From Clostridia bacterium (GTDB lineage Bacteria; Bacillota; Clostridia; Christensenellales; Aristaeellaceae): a stretch of 39,428 nucleotides of DNA. Made by a program: the position numbers and the translations under genes. Positions within the stretch are counted from its first letter, which is position 1. Each line of letters opens with the position of its first letter. Location: assembly GCA_017436605.1 (NCBI GenBank), contig JAFSCW010000107.1, positions 1 through 39,428 on the forward strand, in the 5' to 3' direction. Under the pieces are notes generated by a model. That model did no database searches, was not told the DNA's origin, and was given only the letters and a program-made list of their open reading frames with translations. Of the stretch, positions 7,268 to 15,938 are shown piece after piece.

Positions 7268-9223
7268 TTATCGTCCGAGAATCAGACAGGCCATCCCGGC
7301 GATGCGTGTCCTTCCCTCAGCCGTATACGGATGCTCATGCAAAAAGCTGTCCTCTCCGTCGGCCAGCACGGTCCATTCCCCCTGCGGAAGCTGCATATAG
7401 GCATCCGCCTGATCGTAATTGAAGCACAGCAGCAGCTCGCCAAAAACGCTGCCTTCCCCGGCATTATCCATCCAGACCGCCGCCGCGCGCGGTCCAATCT
7501 CCCGGACCTCCCAAAGGCGCGCGCCCGCCTGCGGACCCTTATCATACAGCGCAGGCAGCTTCCTGCGCAGGGCAATCAGCCCCCGGTAGTAATCGACCAG
7601 CGCGCGGCACCGGCCCGCCCGGTTCCAATCCATGCGGTTGATGCGCAGCGAGGAGCGGTAGCTGTTGCGCTCGCCGAGCTTCGTGCGGCCGAATTCCTCG
7701 CCGCCGAGGAAGAACGGTCTGCCCTGACAGCACAAATACGTCGCCGCCGCGAGCCGGTTGGCCCGCAGGATCTCCCCGCGCAGGGGCACAAAGCGCCTGT
7801 CCCCCGCGATGGTCATCACCAGCTTATCCCACAGCGTCCAGTCGTCATGCGCAGAAAGATAGGCGATCGTCTGCGACGGCGCAGAGAACACGTCGCGCTC
7901 ATCCGGCCCCGCATAGCCGCGGATGCAGTCCTCCAGCTGCTGCGCGCTGAACGGGCCGCCGTTGACAAAGCCGCCCTCCCGCGCATGGAATACGCTGCCC
8001 TTGACAGCGTCGCGCAGGCCGTCGCAGAAGGCGCCGATCCCCGTATGGAGATGCCGCAGCTGCTGCTTATGGCACAGCGCCGTACCGGGCCGCGCATGCG
8101 GCGTGCCCCCGGTCCACGGTTCGCCGTAGACCAGCTTTTCTCCGTCCCCATATCTGCGATCCAGCTCCGCGCGGATGCGCTCCATCAGCGGCGCGTCCAT
8201 CAGGCCCATGAGGTCGAACCTGAAGCCGTCGATGTGGTATTCCTCCGCCCAGTAGAGCACGGAATCGAGGATATACCGGGCGCACATGCTCCGCTCCGTC
8301 GCGATCTCGCTGCCGCAGCCGGAGCCGTTGGACGCGCTTCCATCCTCGTTTTGCCGGTAATGATACCACGGCGCGGTCCGGAACAGCCACGAATCGAGAT
8401 GATACGTATGGTTATAGACGACGTCCATGACCACGCGCAGCCCCGCCCTGTGCAGCGCCTGCACGGCCTCCTTAAGCTCGCGGATGCGGACCTCGCCGTG
8501 ACAGGGATCCGTCGCATAGGAACCCTCGGGCACGTTGTAATTGACCGGATCGTAGCCCCAGTTGAAGACGTACGGATTGCGCGGATCGGCACATTCGTCG
8601 ACCGAGCCGTAATCATATACCGGCAGCAGCTGGACATGCGTCACGCCTAGATGCTTCAGATGCGCAAGGCAGGTCGGCGTTCTGCCCTTCCCGCCCCGGC
8701 GCGTCCCGTCGATCGTCAGCGCCTTGTACTTCCCCCGATATGCTTCCGGAACGCCGCTGGATGCATCCCATGAAAAATCCCGGACATGCAGCTCGTAGAT
8801 GATATCCTCTGTCTGCCGCTTTGGCGCGCAGTCGTCCGCCCAGCCCTCGGGGTCTGTGCGCGCCAGATCAATCACCATGCTGCGCCAGCCGTTGGCGCCG
8901 CATGCGCGCGCATAAGGGTCTGCCGTCTGCCGCATCTGGCCGTCGACGGTCACTTCGTAATCATAGTAAACGCCGTCGAGGTTATCGCCCAGATCCGCCG
9001 TCCAGAGCCCGCGCGCGCCGCGCACCAGCGGAAGGCAGGCAAACGCCTCGCCCCAGTGCCCCTCTCCGTACAGCCTGAGCGTCACCGCCTGCGCCGTCGG
9101 CGCCCAGAGGGCAAAGTGCGTGCCTTCCTCTGCGCAGAACGCGCCCAGCGGGGCATCGCAGTGGTATTCCCTTTCAAACGCTTCCGAATCAAACAGCGCC
9201 TTGAGATTTGCAGGGTTCGTCAT
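7268..9223 (-). CDS. pulA: Type I pullulanase (GH13 debranching enzyme)
   Basis: This 651-residue enzyme hydrolyses alpha-1,6 branch points in pullulan, limit dextrin or glycogen. An N-terminal CBM48-like domain (AEEGTHFALWAPTAQAVTLR, around residues 35-55) precedes the GH13 barrel. The pullulanase hallmark NWGYDP is present as FNWGYDPVNYNVP. Region I is DVVYNHTY, the nucleophile is about D337 in FRFDLMG, the acid/base about E368 in VYGEPW, and region IV is AHDDWTLWDKL, with Asp where Asn is usual. There is no signal peptide, so it acts inside the cell. The second ATG is chosen because GGGAG lies about eight bases upstream; the first ATG, five codons earlier, has none. With malQ it forms an alpha-glucan breakdown pair. 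Confidence 0.93.
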   Translation of the reverse strand: MTNPANLKALFDSEAFEREYHCDAPLGAFCAEEGTHFALWAPTAQAVTLRLYGEGHWGEAFACLPLVRGARGLWTADLGDNLDGVYYDYEVTVDGQMRQTADPYARACGANGWRSMVIDLARTDPEGWADDCAPKRQTEDIIYELHVRDFSWDASSGVPEAYRGKYKALTIDGTRRGGKGRTPTCLAHLKHLGVTHVQLLPVYDYGSVDECADPRNPYVFNWGYDPVNYNVPEGSYATDPCHGEVRIRELKEAVQALHRAGLRVVMDVVYNHTYHLDSWLFRTAPWYHYRQNEDGSASNGSGCGSEIATERSMCARYILDSVLYWAEEYHIDGFRFDLMGLMDAPLMERIRAELDRRYGDGEKLVYGEPWTGGTPHARPGTALCHKQQLRHLHTGIGAFCDGLRDAVKGSVFHAREGGFVNGGPFSAQQLEDCIRGYAGPDERDVFSAPSQTIAYLSAHDDWTLWDKLVMTIAGDRRFVPLRGEILRANRLAAATYLCCQGRPFFLGGEEFGRTKLGERNSYRSSLRINRMDWNRAGRCRALVDYYRGLIALRRKLPALYDKGPQAGARLWEVREIGPRAAAVWMDNAGEGSVFGELLLCFNYDQADAYMQLPQGEWTVLADGEDSFLHEHPYTAEGRTRIAGMACLILGR

Positions 9224-9281
9224 ATGCGGTTCTCCCATCCGATTCTTGTTTCAGGTATGCATCCGGTTTCCGCATCGGCAG

Positions 9282-9316
9282 AAAAATCCCGGACAGGCTT
9301 CCCGCCCATCCGGGAT
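9282..9316 (-). terminator. Terminator at the end of the ABC/dehydrogenase operon
   Basis: ATCCCGG and CCGGGAT pair across a 17-base loop, and five T follow on the minus strand. It lies just past the last dehydrogenase gene and before the pullulanase. Confidence 0.75.
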
Positions 9317-9323
9317 GGCTCGC

Positions 9324-10289
9324 TTATCCGATCTGCTCGAGCAGGCTCAGCACGTCCAGAATCCGCTCCTTCGGCACCAGCGGGGAAGGCTCGCCCTTCT
9401 TCGCGCAGTCCGTCAGGTGCGTCAGTTCCCTCAAGAACCAACCGCTCTCTCCGAGGTTAATGCCGCAGTCCACCTTGACCGGGTCCTCGACGTCAAACTT
9501 CGTCACGCCGCCGTCCGCGTCATAGCCGGTCACGCCGTCTGCATCGCAGATCAGCATACCGCGCTCAAAATACACGCGCCAGCGCGCCGTAAACGGGATC
9601 GCCGCATTGAACCAGGACGCCTCCGCACAGACGTTCAGCCCGTTTCTGTAAACATACAGGAAGCGGTAATGCTCGGCATAGGCCCTGCCCTCGCCGCGGC
9701 ATTCGGTGAAGATCAGGTCGTCCGGCTTGCCGAACATGCTGACAATCACGTCCAGATCGTGGATATGAAGATCAAACGGCAGAAGGCCGCTCTTTTCCTT
9801 ATCGAGCAGCCAGCCGCCTGCGGACCACTTCGGGCAGGCTGTCAGGCGCTCAAAATGGCCGTCCAGCGGCTTGCCGTAGCGCCCGTCTGCGATCACCTCG
9901 CGCAGGGTCTCCACCTCGCGGGTGAACTGCAGCACCTGCGCAACATAGAGCTGCACGCCGTTTGCCTGCGCAGCGTCGTACATGGCCTGCGCGTCGGCGA
10001 GCTTCAGCGCAATCGGCTTTTCGGTGATCGTATGCTTTTTGAGGTTCAGCGCCTCGATGACCAGCGGCTTATGCAGATGCGTCGGCGTACAGACGTCGAC
10101 CAGATCAATCGCTTCCTTTTCGCAGGCTTCGGTGATCGTCGCATACAGCGGAATGTTCCACTTCTTTGCCGTCGCCTCGTCGCCCGCGCTGCGCCCGACG
10201 GCCGCGGCAACCCGAACGCCTTCGATGTGCTGATAATTCAGATAGTGCGCATTGCCCATGCCGCCAAGGCCAACCAGAAGGATATTCAT
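9324..10289 (-). CDS. Gfo/Idh/MocA-family sugar dehydrogenase (second copy in operon)
   Basis: This 321-residue NAD(P)-dependent oxidoreductase has an N-terminal Rossmann fold starting MNILLVGLGGMGNAHYLN (GxGxxG at residues 8-13), the family motif TEKP near residue 90, and the catalytic DLHIHDLD motif in the C-terminal alpha/beta domain. Family members oxidise or reduce hydroxyls of sugars, inositols and glycosides. GGAGG lies six bases before the ATG and overlaps the stop region of the upstream isomerase, so translation is likely coupled. It is the last gene of a six-gene transport and catabolism operon. It is only distantly similar to the other dehydrogenase of this operon, so the two probably act on different intermediates. 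Confidence 0.88.
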   Translation of the reverse strand: MNILLVGLGGMGNAHYLNYQHIEGVRVAAAVGRSAGDEATAKKWNIPLYATITEACEKEAIDLVDVCTPTHLHKPLVIEALNLKKHTITEKPIALKLADAQAMYDAAQANGVQLYVAQVLQFTREVETLREVIADGRYGKPLDGHFERLTACPKWSAGGWLLDKEKSGLLPFDLHIHDLDVIVSMFGKPDDLIFTECRGEGRAYAEHYRFLYVYRNGLNVCAEASWFNAAIPFTARWRVYFERGMLICDADGVTGYDADGGVTKFDVEDPVKVDCGINLGESGWFLRELTHLTDCAKKGEPSPLVPKERILDVLSLLEQIG

Positions 10290-10301
10290 ACGCGTCCTCC
10301 T

Positions 10302-11117
10302 TTACAGCGCAAAGCCCTGAGCAATCAGGTACTGCGCGCTGTCCATGACGGCCTTGTTCACCTCGTCCACATCCTTCGGGCCTGCGGCGGTGAATTCGAT
10401 TTCGATGGAGAACGGGCTCTCGTTGCCCGCTTCCTTCAGCTGCGCAAAGAACTTCGGGAAATCAATCCAGCCCTTGCCGACCGCCGGGAAGTCCCACACG
10501 TTCTTCTCGCCGCCCTTGTCCTTGAGATGGACATAGGCGACGTCGTCGATGCAGTCCTTCAGATCCTCACAGGGATCGACGTCGCCGTAGAAGACGACGT
10601 TTGCCGTGTCATAATTGACCTTCACGCGGTCGCTGCCGACGAGGCGCACTATCTCCGCCAGGACGCTGCCCTTGCCGTGCTCCTTGCCGTGCGTTTCCAG
10701 CACGAGCTTGAGGTTGTACTTCTCCAGATACGGCACGAGATCCGCCACATGCCTGGCGACCGTCTCGTTGTCGGCGACGACATTGTCCTTGAGGTGCGCC
10801 TCGCCGATGGAGCTGACAATGTATTCGCAGCCGAAAAACGCCGCCAGCCGGATGTTCTTGATGAAGTCGCCGATGCGCTCGGTATCCATCAGGTTGCAGT
10901 GGCCGCTCATGCTGAAGGGAATCAGACCGGCCTCCTCGAGCATATCCTTGACCGCAAGAAGGCGTTCAAAGCTCTGATCCGGGAAGACATGCTCCGTCCA
11001 TCCCTTTGTCGCCGTCAGCTCGATATACCGAAAGCCCGCAGCCCTGATGCCCGCGATGGCTTCCTCGATGGAAAAACCGTGATAGCAGTTGGAATTCACG
11101 GCGATAATCCTGCTCAT
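10302..11117 (-). CDS. Sugar phosphate isomerase/epimerase-like TIM barrel
   Basis: This 271-residue protein belongs to the xylose-isomerase-like (AP endonuclease 2) TIM-barrel superfamily, which includes inosose dehydratase, hydroxypyruvate isomerase, ketose epimerases and C-glycoside-cleaving subunits. Probable metal ligands lie in LVLETHG, VNYDTANV, YVHLKDKG and FSIEIEF, in the usual order. Translation starts at an ATG preceded by AAAGGAG. It sits between two Gfo/Idh/MocA dehydrogenases in a sugar ABC operon, suggesting it acts on an oxidised (keto) sugar or inositol intermediate. The precise reaction is unknown. Confidence 0.85.
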   Translation of the reverse strand: MSRIIAVNSNCYHGFSIEEAIAGIRAAGFRYIELTATKGWTEHVFPDQSFERLLAVKDMLEEAGLIPFSMSGHCNLMDTERIGDFIKNIRLAAFFGCEYIVSSIGEAHLKDNVVADNETVARHVADLVPYLEKYNLKLVLETHGKEHGKGSVLAEIVRLVGSDRVKVNYDTANVVFYGDVDPCEDLKDCIDDVAYVHLKDKGGEKNVWDFPAVGKGWIDFPKFFAQLKEAGNESPFSIEIEFTAAGPKDVDEVNKAVMDSAQYLIAQGFAL

Positions 11118-11155
11118 GCAAAACGCTCCTTTCGGTGTTCTCCGGAAAATCCGGT

Positions 11156-12190
11156 TCAGATGTTGACCTTCACAACCCTGCCGGTTCTGTCGGATTCGAT
11201 CGCGCCGAAGACCGCGCGCATCGCCGGCAGGACGCTCTCGCCCGTGATGCAGGGCCTGGAGCTATCCAGCAGGTGATCGATGAACATGTCGATCACGCCG
11301 GACTTGGTCTGGTTGTCGTTCGTCTGGATCTGATCCACGTCGTAATACTCGATCTCTCCGCTCTTCTTCACCAGCACGAGCGTATGCTCCGGATCGTCGT
11401 AGATGCGCAGCACACCCTCCGTGCCGAAGAGCACGGTGGAGTTGTCCTCCGCGCCGTAGTTCGTCCAGGAGACGGTCATCGTGCCCATCGCGCCGCCATC
11501 CATCTTATAGACGCAGAAGGCGTTGTCGTCGACCGTGATCGGCGTACCGTCGGCGAATTTCTTATCCAGCACGGTCAGCTGCGCGGAAACCTCCGTGATC
11601 GTCTGGCCGATGAGGAACTGGAGAAGGTCAGTCTTGTGCACGCCAAGATCCGCCATCGCGCCCATCGCGGCGCGTGCCTTATCGAAGAACCAGGTATTCA
11701 GGCCTGGATCGACGCTCCAGGTTTCGGGGCCGCCATGGCAGAACGCCGTCCTGAAGGTCAGCACCCTGCCGATCGCGCCGGCGTCGATGAGCTCCTTGGC
11801 CTTTTGATGCGCGCCGGCGAGCCGCTGATTCTGACCGATCATGAGCACCCTGCCGGCCTTCTTCGCCGCGGCGACCATCGCCTCGCAGTCCTCGAGGGTC
11901 GTCGCCATCGGCTTTTCGCACAGCACATGCTTGCCCGCCTCAAGCGCCTTGAGCGCGATATCCGCATGGCTCGTATTGGCAGAGCAGATGCTCACCGCGT
12001 CGATATCGGAGGCAAGCAGCGCCTCAACGGAGTCGTATGCTTTTGCGCCGTATTTCTTGGCCAGCTCCTGCGCGCGCTCCATGTTGATATCGTACAGCGC
12101 GCAGATCTCGCTGTTTTCGTTGTCCGCGTATTCGGGCAGATGGCGCACCTGACCGATTTTGCCGCAGCCGATCAAACCGATTCTGATCAT
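11156..12190 (-). CDS. Gfo/Idh/MocA-family sugar dehydrogenase (first copy in operon)
   Basis: This 344-residue oxidoreductase starts MIRIGLIGCGKIGQVRH with a GxGxxG dinucleotide loop. It carries the family motif CEKPMA near residue 96 and the catalytic DLGVHKTDLL near residue 185. The length fits inositol- or glucose-fructose-type dehydrogenases. The reading frame is open further upstream, but AAAGGAGG is six bases before this ATG. It starts 25 bp after the permease stop. Position directly behind the transporter suggests it makes the first oxidation of the imported sugar or polyol. Substrate is not known. Confidence 0.9.
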   Translation of the reverse strand: MIRIGLIGCGKIGQVRHLPEYADNENSEICALYDINMERAQELAKKYGAKAYDSVEALLASDIDAVSICSANTSHADIALKALEAGKHVLCEKPMATTLEDCEAMVAAAKKAGRVLMIGQNQRLAGAHQKAKELIDAGAIGRVLTFRTAFCHGGPETWSVDPGLNTWFFDKARAAMGAMADLGVHKTDLLQFLIGQTITEVSAQLTVLDKKFADGTPITVDDNAFCVYKMDGGAMGTMTVSWTNYGAEDNSTVLFGTEGVLRIYDDPEHTLVLVKKSGEIEYYDVDQIQTNDNQTKSGVIDMFIDHLLDSSRPCITGESVLPAMRAVFGAIESDRTGRVVKVNI

Positions 12191-12215
12191 GGTCATCCTC
12201 CTTTGCAGCATACGC

Positions 12216-13262
12216 TTACGAATTCTTTTCCTTCTTCTGCAGCAGCACAGCCGCAATGACGATGAAGCCCTTGAACGCCTCGCGCAGGAAAGGCGGAACG
12301 CCCATGAGGTTGAGCAGGTTGTTCATGACGGCGATGATCAGCATGCCAAACACGGTACCCAGGATCGAGCCCTTGCCGCCGGACATGCTCGTGCCGCCGA
12401 CGACGACCGCCGCGATCGCGTCCATCTCATAGCCGCTGCCCGCGTTGGCATAGTCCATCGAGCCGATACGCGCGACCTGAATGATCGCCGCGATGGAGAC
12501 GAGGAAGCCGGAGAGCACATACACCAGCGCCGTAACCTTCTCGACATTGATGCCGGACAGGCGCGCCGTGCGCTCGTTGGAGCCGATGGCGAAGACATGG
12601 CGGCCGAACGTCGTCTTCTTGGAGACGATGTGCAGAACCACCGCGATGATCAGCCAGTAGATGATCGGGAGAATGACCTGACCGCCGATCTTGGTATTGG
12701 CAATCGCCAGGAACTGGGTGGGCACCTTCACGCCCGCGGTCTGCATGACCTGCTGGGTAACGCTTCGGCAGATCTTCATCATGCCCAGCGTCGCGATAAA
12801 CGCCGGCAGCTTCTGCTTGGCCACGAGGAAGCCGGACACGCTGCCCAGCGCGCATCCCATGAGCATCGCCGCGATGATGCCGATGGCAAACGCCGGAACG
12901 CCGGTGATGCCCATGGAGGTCAGCAGGCCGTCGGGATACTGATTGACGCAGACCATCAGCACAGCGCCGACGGCAACCAGCGTCGAACCGACGGCAAGGT
13001 CGATGCCGCCGGAGATGATGACGAACGTCATGCCCAGCGCGACGATGCCGACGCCGGCGTTGTTGCGCAGGATGTTGATCCAGTTGCGGGACCAATGGGA
13101 GAACCATGCGCCGAAGCTCTCAAACTCGAAGCCGAGCGCCAGGGTCTGCAGGACGACCATCAGCACCAGCACGCAGGCCGTGGAGAAAAGCGGGTTGGTC
13201 TTCCACTGCATGACGGCCTTCTGAAGGATCGTCTGCTCTTTTTTGTTCATTTGCTGTGTCAT
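12216..13262 (-). CDS. Sugar ABC transporter permease, RbsC/CUT2 type
   Basis: This 348-residue membrane protein is of the branched/monosaccharide permease family (RbsC, XylH, YtfT). It has multiple hydrophobic segments and the typical cytoplasmic stretch AIGSNERTARLSGINVEKV, plus the later GGTSMSGGKGSILGTVFGML. GGAGG occurs about ten bases before the ATG. It lies 19 bp downstream of the ATPase gene and forms the channel of the importer with the ATPase and binding protein. CUT2 systems carry monosaccharides, inositol or similar small polyols rather than oligosaccharides. Confidence 0.92.
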   Translation of the reverse strand: MTQQMNKKEQTILQKAVMQWKTNPLFSTACVLVLMVVLQTLALGFEFESFGAWFSHWSRNWINILRNNAGVGIVALGMTFVIISGGIDLAVGSTLVAVGAVLMVCVNQYPDGLLTSMGITGVPAFAIGIIAAMLMGCALGSVSGFLVAKQKLPAFIATLGMMKICRSVTQQVMQTAGVKVPTQFLAIANTKIGGQVILPIIYWLIIAVVLHIVSKKTTFGRHVFAIGSNERTARLSGINVEKVTALVYVLSGFLVSIAAIIQVARIGSMDYANAGSGYEMDAIAAVVVGGTSMSGGKGSILGTVFGMLIIAVMNNLLNLMGVPPFLREAFKGFIVIAAVLLQKKEKNS

Positions 13263-13281
13263 GTTCTCTCTCCTCCTATGC

Positions 13282-14760
13282 TCAGCCGCCGGTCGCCAGG
13301 CGCATCATTTCATGCTCGTTCATCGTCTCGCCCGAAACCTCCGCGCGGACCGTGCCGTGGTACATCACCAGCGCGCGGTCGCAAAGACGGATGATCTCCT
13401 GCGCCTCGCTGCAAAGCACCACGATCGCCACGCCCTGCTCGGAAAGGCGATGGATGATGTCGTAGATTTCTTCCTTCGCGCCGACGTCCACGCCCTGCGT
13501 CGGGTTATCCAGAATCAGCAGCTTCGGATTGGCGCTGAGCCACTTGGCCAGCACGACCTTCTGCTGATTGCCGCCGGACAGGCTCGTGATGGAATCCTTC
13601 TCGCGCTCCATCTTGATGCGCAGCTCCCTGCGCTGGCGGTCGAACTCCTCGTGCTGGCGCCTGCCGTCGATCAGGCCATGGCGGAGCAGGCGCGGCAGTG
13701 TGACGATGGAGCCGTTTTCAAGGATGTTCATGTCCTTGATGATGCCGTTTTCCTTGCGGTTGCGCGGCAGATAGCCGATGCCAAGATCCAGCGCCTGCTT
13801 GGTCGTGCGCATCGTGACCGGCTTGCCCTCGAAGAGAATCGAACCCTGATACCTGCCCTGCGCGCCGAAGACCGCGCGGAACAGCTCGCTTCGGCCGTCG
13901 CCCAGAAGGCCTGTGACGCCGAGCACCTCGCCCGCGCGCACGCTCAGGGAAACGTTCCTGAAATACGGCTCCTGCGTGAGCTTCTCTAGGCGGAGTACCT
14001 CGGCCCCCGGCTCCTTCGTACGCTCGCGGCGGATGCTGGTGACCTCATGGCCGACCATGTGCCGTGCAATTTCGGCGGTGTTCGTGTCCTTCACATAGCC
14101 GTCGGCGACCATCACGCCGTCGCGCAGGACGGTATACCGGTCGCAGATTTCCATGACCTCGCGCAGCTTATGCGAGATGAAGACCACGCCGACCTTCTGC
14201 TGCTTCAGCGTGCGCAGCATATCAAAAACGCGCTCGATTTCCGGATCCGTCAGCGACGTGGTCGGCTCGTCCATGATGATGATCGAAGCGTTCATCATCA
14301 GCGCGCGTGAAATTTCGACAATCTGTTTGAAGGACGCATCCAGAGAGGACACCATCGCGCCGGGATCGACGTCGATGTCCATCTTCTCAAAGAGCGCCTT
14401 CGTCTTCTCGTACATGGCCTTATGGTCGAGGAATCCACTTTTCTTTTTGATTTCCCGACCGATGAACATGTTTTCGTATACGGGGAGATCGTTGATCAGG
14501 TTCAGCTCCTGGTGGATAAAGGCGATGCCTGCGCCCAGAGACTGCGCAGGACTCGCAAACGTGACGGGCTTTCCGTCCAGCTCAATGGTTCCCCTGTCCG
14601 CAGGGAGCACGCCGCCCAGGATATTCATCAGCGTCGATTTGCCCGCGCCGTTTTCGCCCAGCAGCGCGCAGATCTCGCCCTCCTGCAGCGAAAAATCGAC
14701 GGACTTGAGGACGTCGTTGGCGCCGAAGGATTTGACAATCCCTTTCATGGAGAGGTTCAT
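13282..14760 (-). CDS. Sugar ABC transporter ATP-binding protein, RbsA/MglA type (two NBDs)
   Basis: This 492-residue protein has two fused nucleotide-binding domains, as in RbsA. NBD1 has Walker A GENGAGKST and Walker B IIIMDEPTTSLT, but its signature reads LDASFKQIVEIS instead of LSGGQ-like. NBD2 has the degenerate Walker A usual for the family (GLLGDGRSE) and an intact signature LSGGNQQK. Its Walker B is LLILDNPTQGVD, with Asn in place of the catalytic Glu. Active ATPase capacity may therefore rest mainly on NBD1. The start used here has only a weak GGATG ribosome site; an ATG 12 codons upstream is possible. A strong hairpin separates it from the binding-protein gene. Confidence 0.92.
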   Translation of the reverse strand: MNLSMKGIVKSFGANDVLKSVDFSLQEGEICALLGENGAGKSTLMNILGGVLPADRGTIELDGKPVTFASPAQSLGAGIAFIHQELNLINDLPVYENMFIGREIKKKSGFLDHKAMYEKTKALFEKMDIDVDPGAMVSSLDASFKQIVEISRALMMNASIIIMDEPTTSLTDPEIERVFDMLRTLKQQKVGVVFISHKLREVMEICDRYTVLRDGVMVADGYVKDTNTAEIARHMVGHEVTSIRRERTKEPGAEVLRLEKLTQEPYFRNVSLSVRAGEVLGVTGLLGDGRSELFRAVFGAQGRYQGSILFEGKPVTMRTTKQALDLGIGYLPRNRKENGIIKDMNILENGSIVTLPRLLRHGLIDGRRQHEEFDRQRRELRIKMEREKDSITSLSGGNQQKVVLAKWLSANPKLLILDNPTQGVDVGAKEEIYDIIHRLSEQGVAIVVLCSEAQEIIRLCDRALVMYHGTVRAEVSGETMNEHEMMRLATGG

Positions 14761-14826
14761 GCGTTCACATCCGTTCCTGAATATGCTCGTGCGCACATGG
14801 CGCTGTAACTTTGCCCTGACTTTGGA

Positions 14827-14855
14827 AAAGGGCTATGGCATTGCCATAGCCCTTT
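14827..14855 (-). terminator. Strong hairpin between binding-protein and ATPase genes (attenuator-like)
   Basis: A perfect 13-bp stem (AAAGGGCTATGGC / GCCATAGCCCTTT) has a 3-base loop and lies 15 bp after the binding-protein stop. The minus-strand 3' side runs into TTTT then CCAAAG, a short U-tail. It probably acts as a partial terminator or a 3'-end stabiliser that makes the binding protein more abundant than the membrane parts. Confidence 0.75.
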
Positions 14856-14869
14856 GAATGGTCAGTCGA

Positions 14870-15808
14870 TTAATAGACGGTGTTGGCCGGGTCGAGGTAC
14901 TCGTCGACGTTCTCGGCGGACACGATCTGGGACGGGATGACCTTGACAGCGTCAACAGTCTCGCCGCCGACGACAGCGATCGCGACGTCCATGCAGTCCT
15001 TGATCATCAGCGGGCTGTACAGCGCAGAGCAGACGGCGATCTCGGTGTTTTCCTTGATCATGCCGAAGTACTCCTGGCAGCCGCCGCCGCCGGTGATGGC
15101 CTTGATGTCGGTGCGGCCGGCGTCGGAGATCGCCTGCAGCGCGCCGATGGAGGTTTCGTCGTCCAGGGAGTAGACGGCGTCGATCTTCGCATTCGCGGTC
15201 AGGATGTCAGCCATATCCTTCAGGCCATCCTCGCGGGTGAACGCGGTGGCGTACTCGACGATCTGGACGTTCGGAGCGATCTCAGCCATGGTCTCGTTGA
15301 AGCCCTTCATGCGGAGCTCGGAGACGGAGCCGGACGGCGGAACCGGCAGCGCCACGACGGTGCCTTCGGTGCCGATCTTGTCGACGATGAACTTCGCGCT
15401 GGCAACGCCCATGGACTCGTTATCGCCGGTGACCTTGTAGATGCCCTCGGCCGGGATGTCCATATCGAACGCAACGACGGTCAGGCCGGCGTCGATCGCG
15501 CCCTGAGCCGCGACTTCCATGCCGGTCCACTGCGGAGCGATCACCAGAGCCTGCGCGCCCCAGAGCATCGCCTCGTCGATCTGGGCGGTCATCTCTTCGG
15601 CGTTGGAGCTGGTGTAGAGCTTGTACTCGATCTTGCCGGCAGCAGCGAGCTCCTGGCAGTACTGATCGGCGTTGTAGGTGATGCCGCCGACCCAGCCATG
15701 CGTCACGGCCGGAACGAGCACGCCGAGCTTCACGGCGTCAGCCTGCGCAACGGCCATCACGCCGAGGCACAGAACGAGGGCGAGAACGAGAGCGAGAATC
15801 TTCTTCAC
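14870..15808 (-). CDS. Sugar-binding protein of the CUT2 ABC importer (RbsB-like)
   Basis: This 312-residue extracytoplasmic binding protein belongs to the periplasmic-binding-protein 4 family, which captures ribose, galactose, inositol and related ligands. The N-terminus is a signal peptide (KKILALVLALVLCLGVMA, then AQA|DAV, a signal peptidase I site). The single Cys is inside the hydrophobic core and does not form a lipobox. The mature part begins VKLGVLVPAVTHGWV, as in RbsB. Translation begins at GTG with AAGGAGG eight bases upstream. It is the promoter-proximal gene of the operon, directly downstream of a near-consensus promoter, which fits high expression. Confidence 0.9.
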   Translation of the reverse strand: MKKILALVLALVLCLGVMAVAQADAVKLGVLVPAVTHGWVGGITYNADQYCQELAAAGKIEYKLYTSSNAEEMTAQIDEAMLWGAQALVIAPQWTGMEVAAQGAIDAGLTVVAFDMDIPAEGIYKVTGDNESMGVASAKFIVDKIGTEGTVVALPVPPSGSVSELRMKGFNETMAEIAPNVQIVEYATAFTREDGLKDMADILTANAKIDAVYSLDDETSIGALQAISDAGRTDIKAITGGGGCQEYFGMIKENTEIAVCSALYSPLMIKDCMDVAIAVVGGETVDAVKVIPSQIVSAENVDEYLDPANTVY

Positions 15809-15900
15809 AACAGTATCCTCCTTAAAAGTTTGTTGTCTTCCGGTATCTGCCCCGGAAAGGCCTTTGCTCAGGACAGAAGGCTATTCTCCTGCCCTTATGC

Positions 15901-15917
15901 GTTATCTGTATGATAAC
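15901..15917. promoter_or_regulatory. Perfect inverted repeat over the -10 of the ABC/dehydrogenase operon
   Basis: GTTATC and GATAAC are perfect inverted arms separated by 5 bp. The element covers the -10 (15910-15915) and the likely start site of the minus-strand operon, a typical position for a repressor. No regulator gene is adjacent. Function is inferred. Confidence 0.5.
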
Positions 15918-15938
15918 ACGTCGCTCCTCTTTTGTCAA
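15910..15938 (-). promoter_or_regulatory. Promoter of the sugar ABC/dehydrogenase operon
   Basis: On the minus strand, TTGACA and TATCAT are separated by exactly 17 bp, giving a leader of about 95 nt before the GTG start of the binding protein. This is one of the best sigma-70-type promoters in the window. Confidence 0.8.

Noticed and set aside
9120..11276. A 700-codon plus-strand open frame over the dehydrogenase and isomerase genes
   Set aside because: Composition is that of a shadow frame and there is no ribosome site. The minus-strand genes have clear motifs and ribosome sites.
15838..15857. Stem TTCCGG-N8-CCGGAA in the leader of the binding-protein gene as a riboswitch
   Set aside because: Only a single short stem without any conserved core I recognise.
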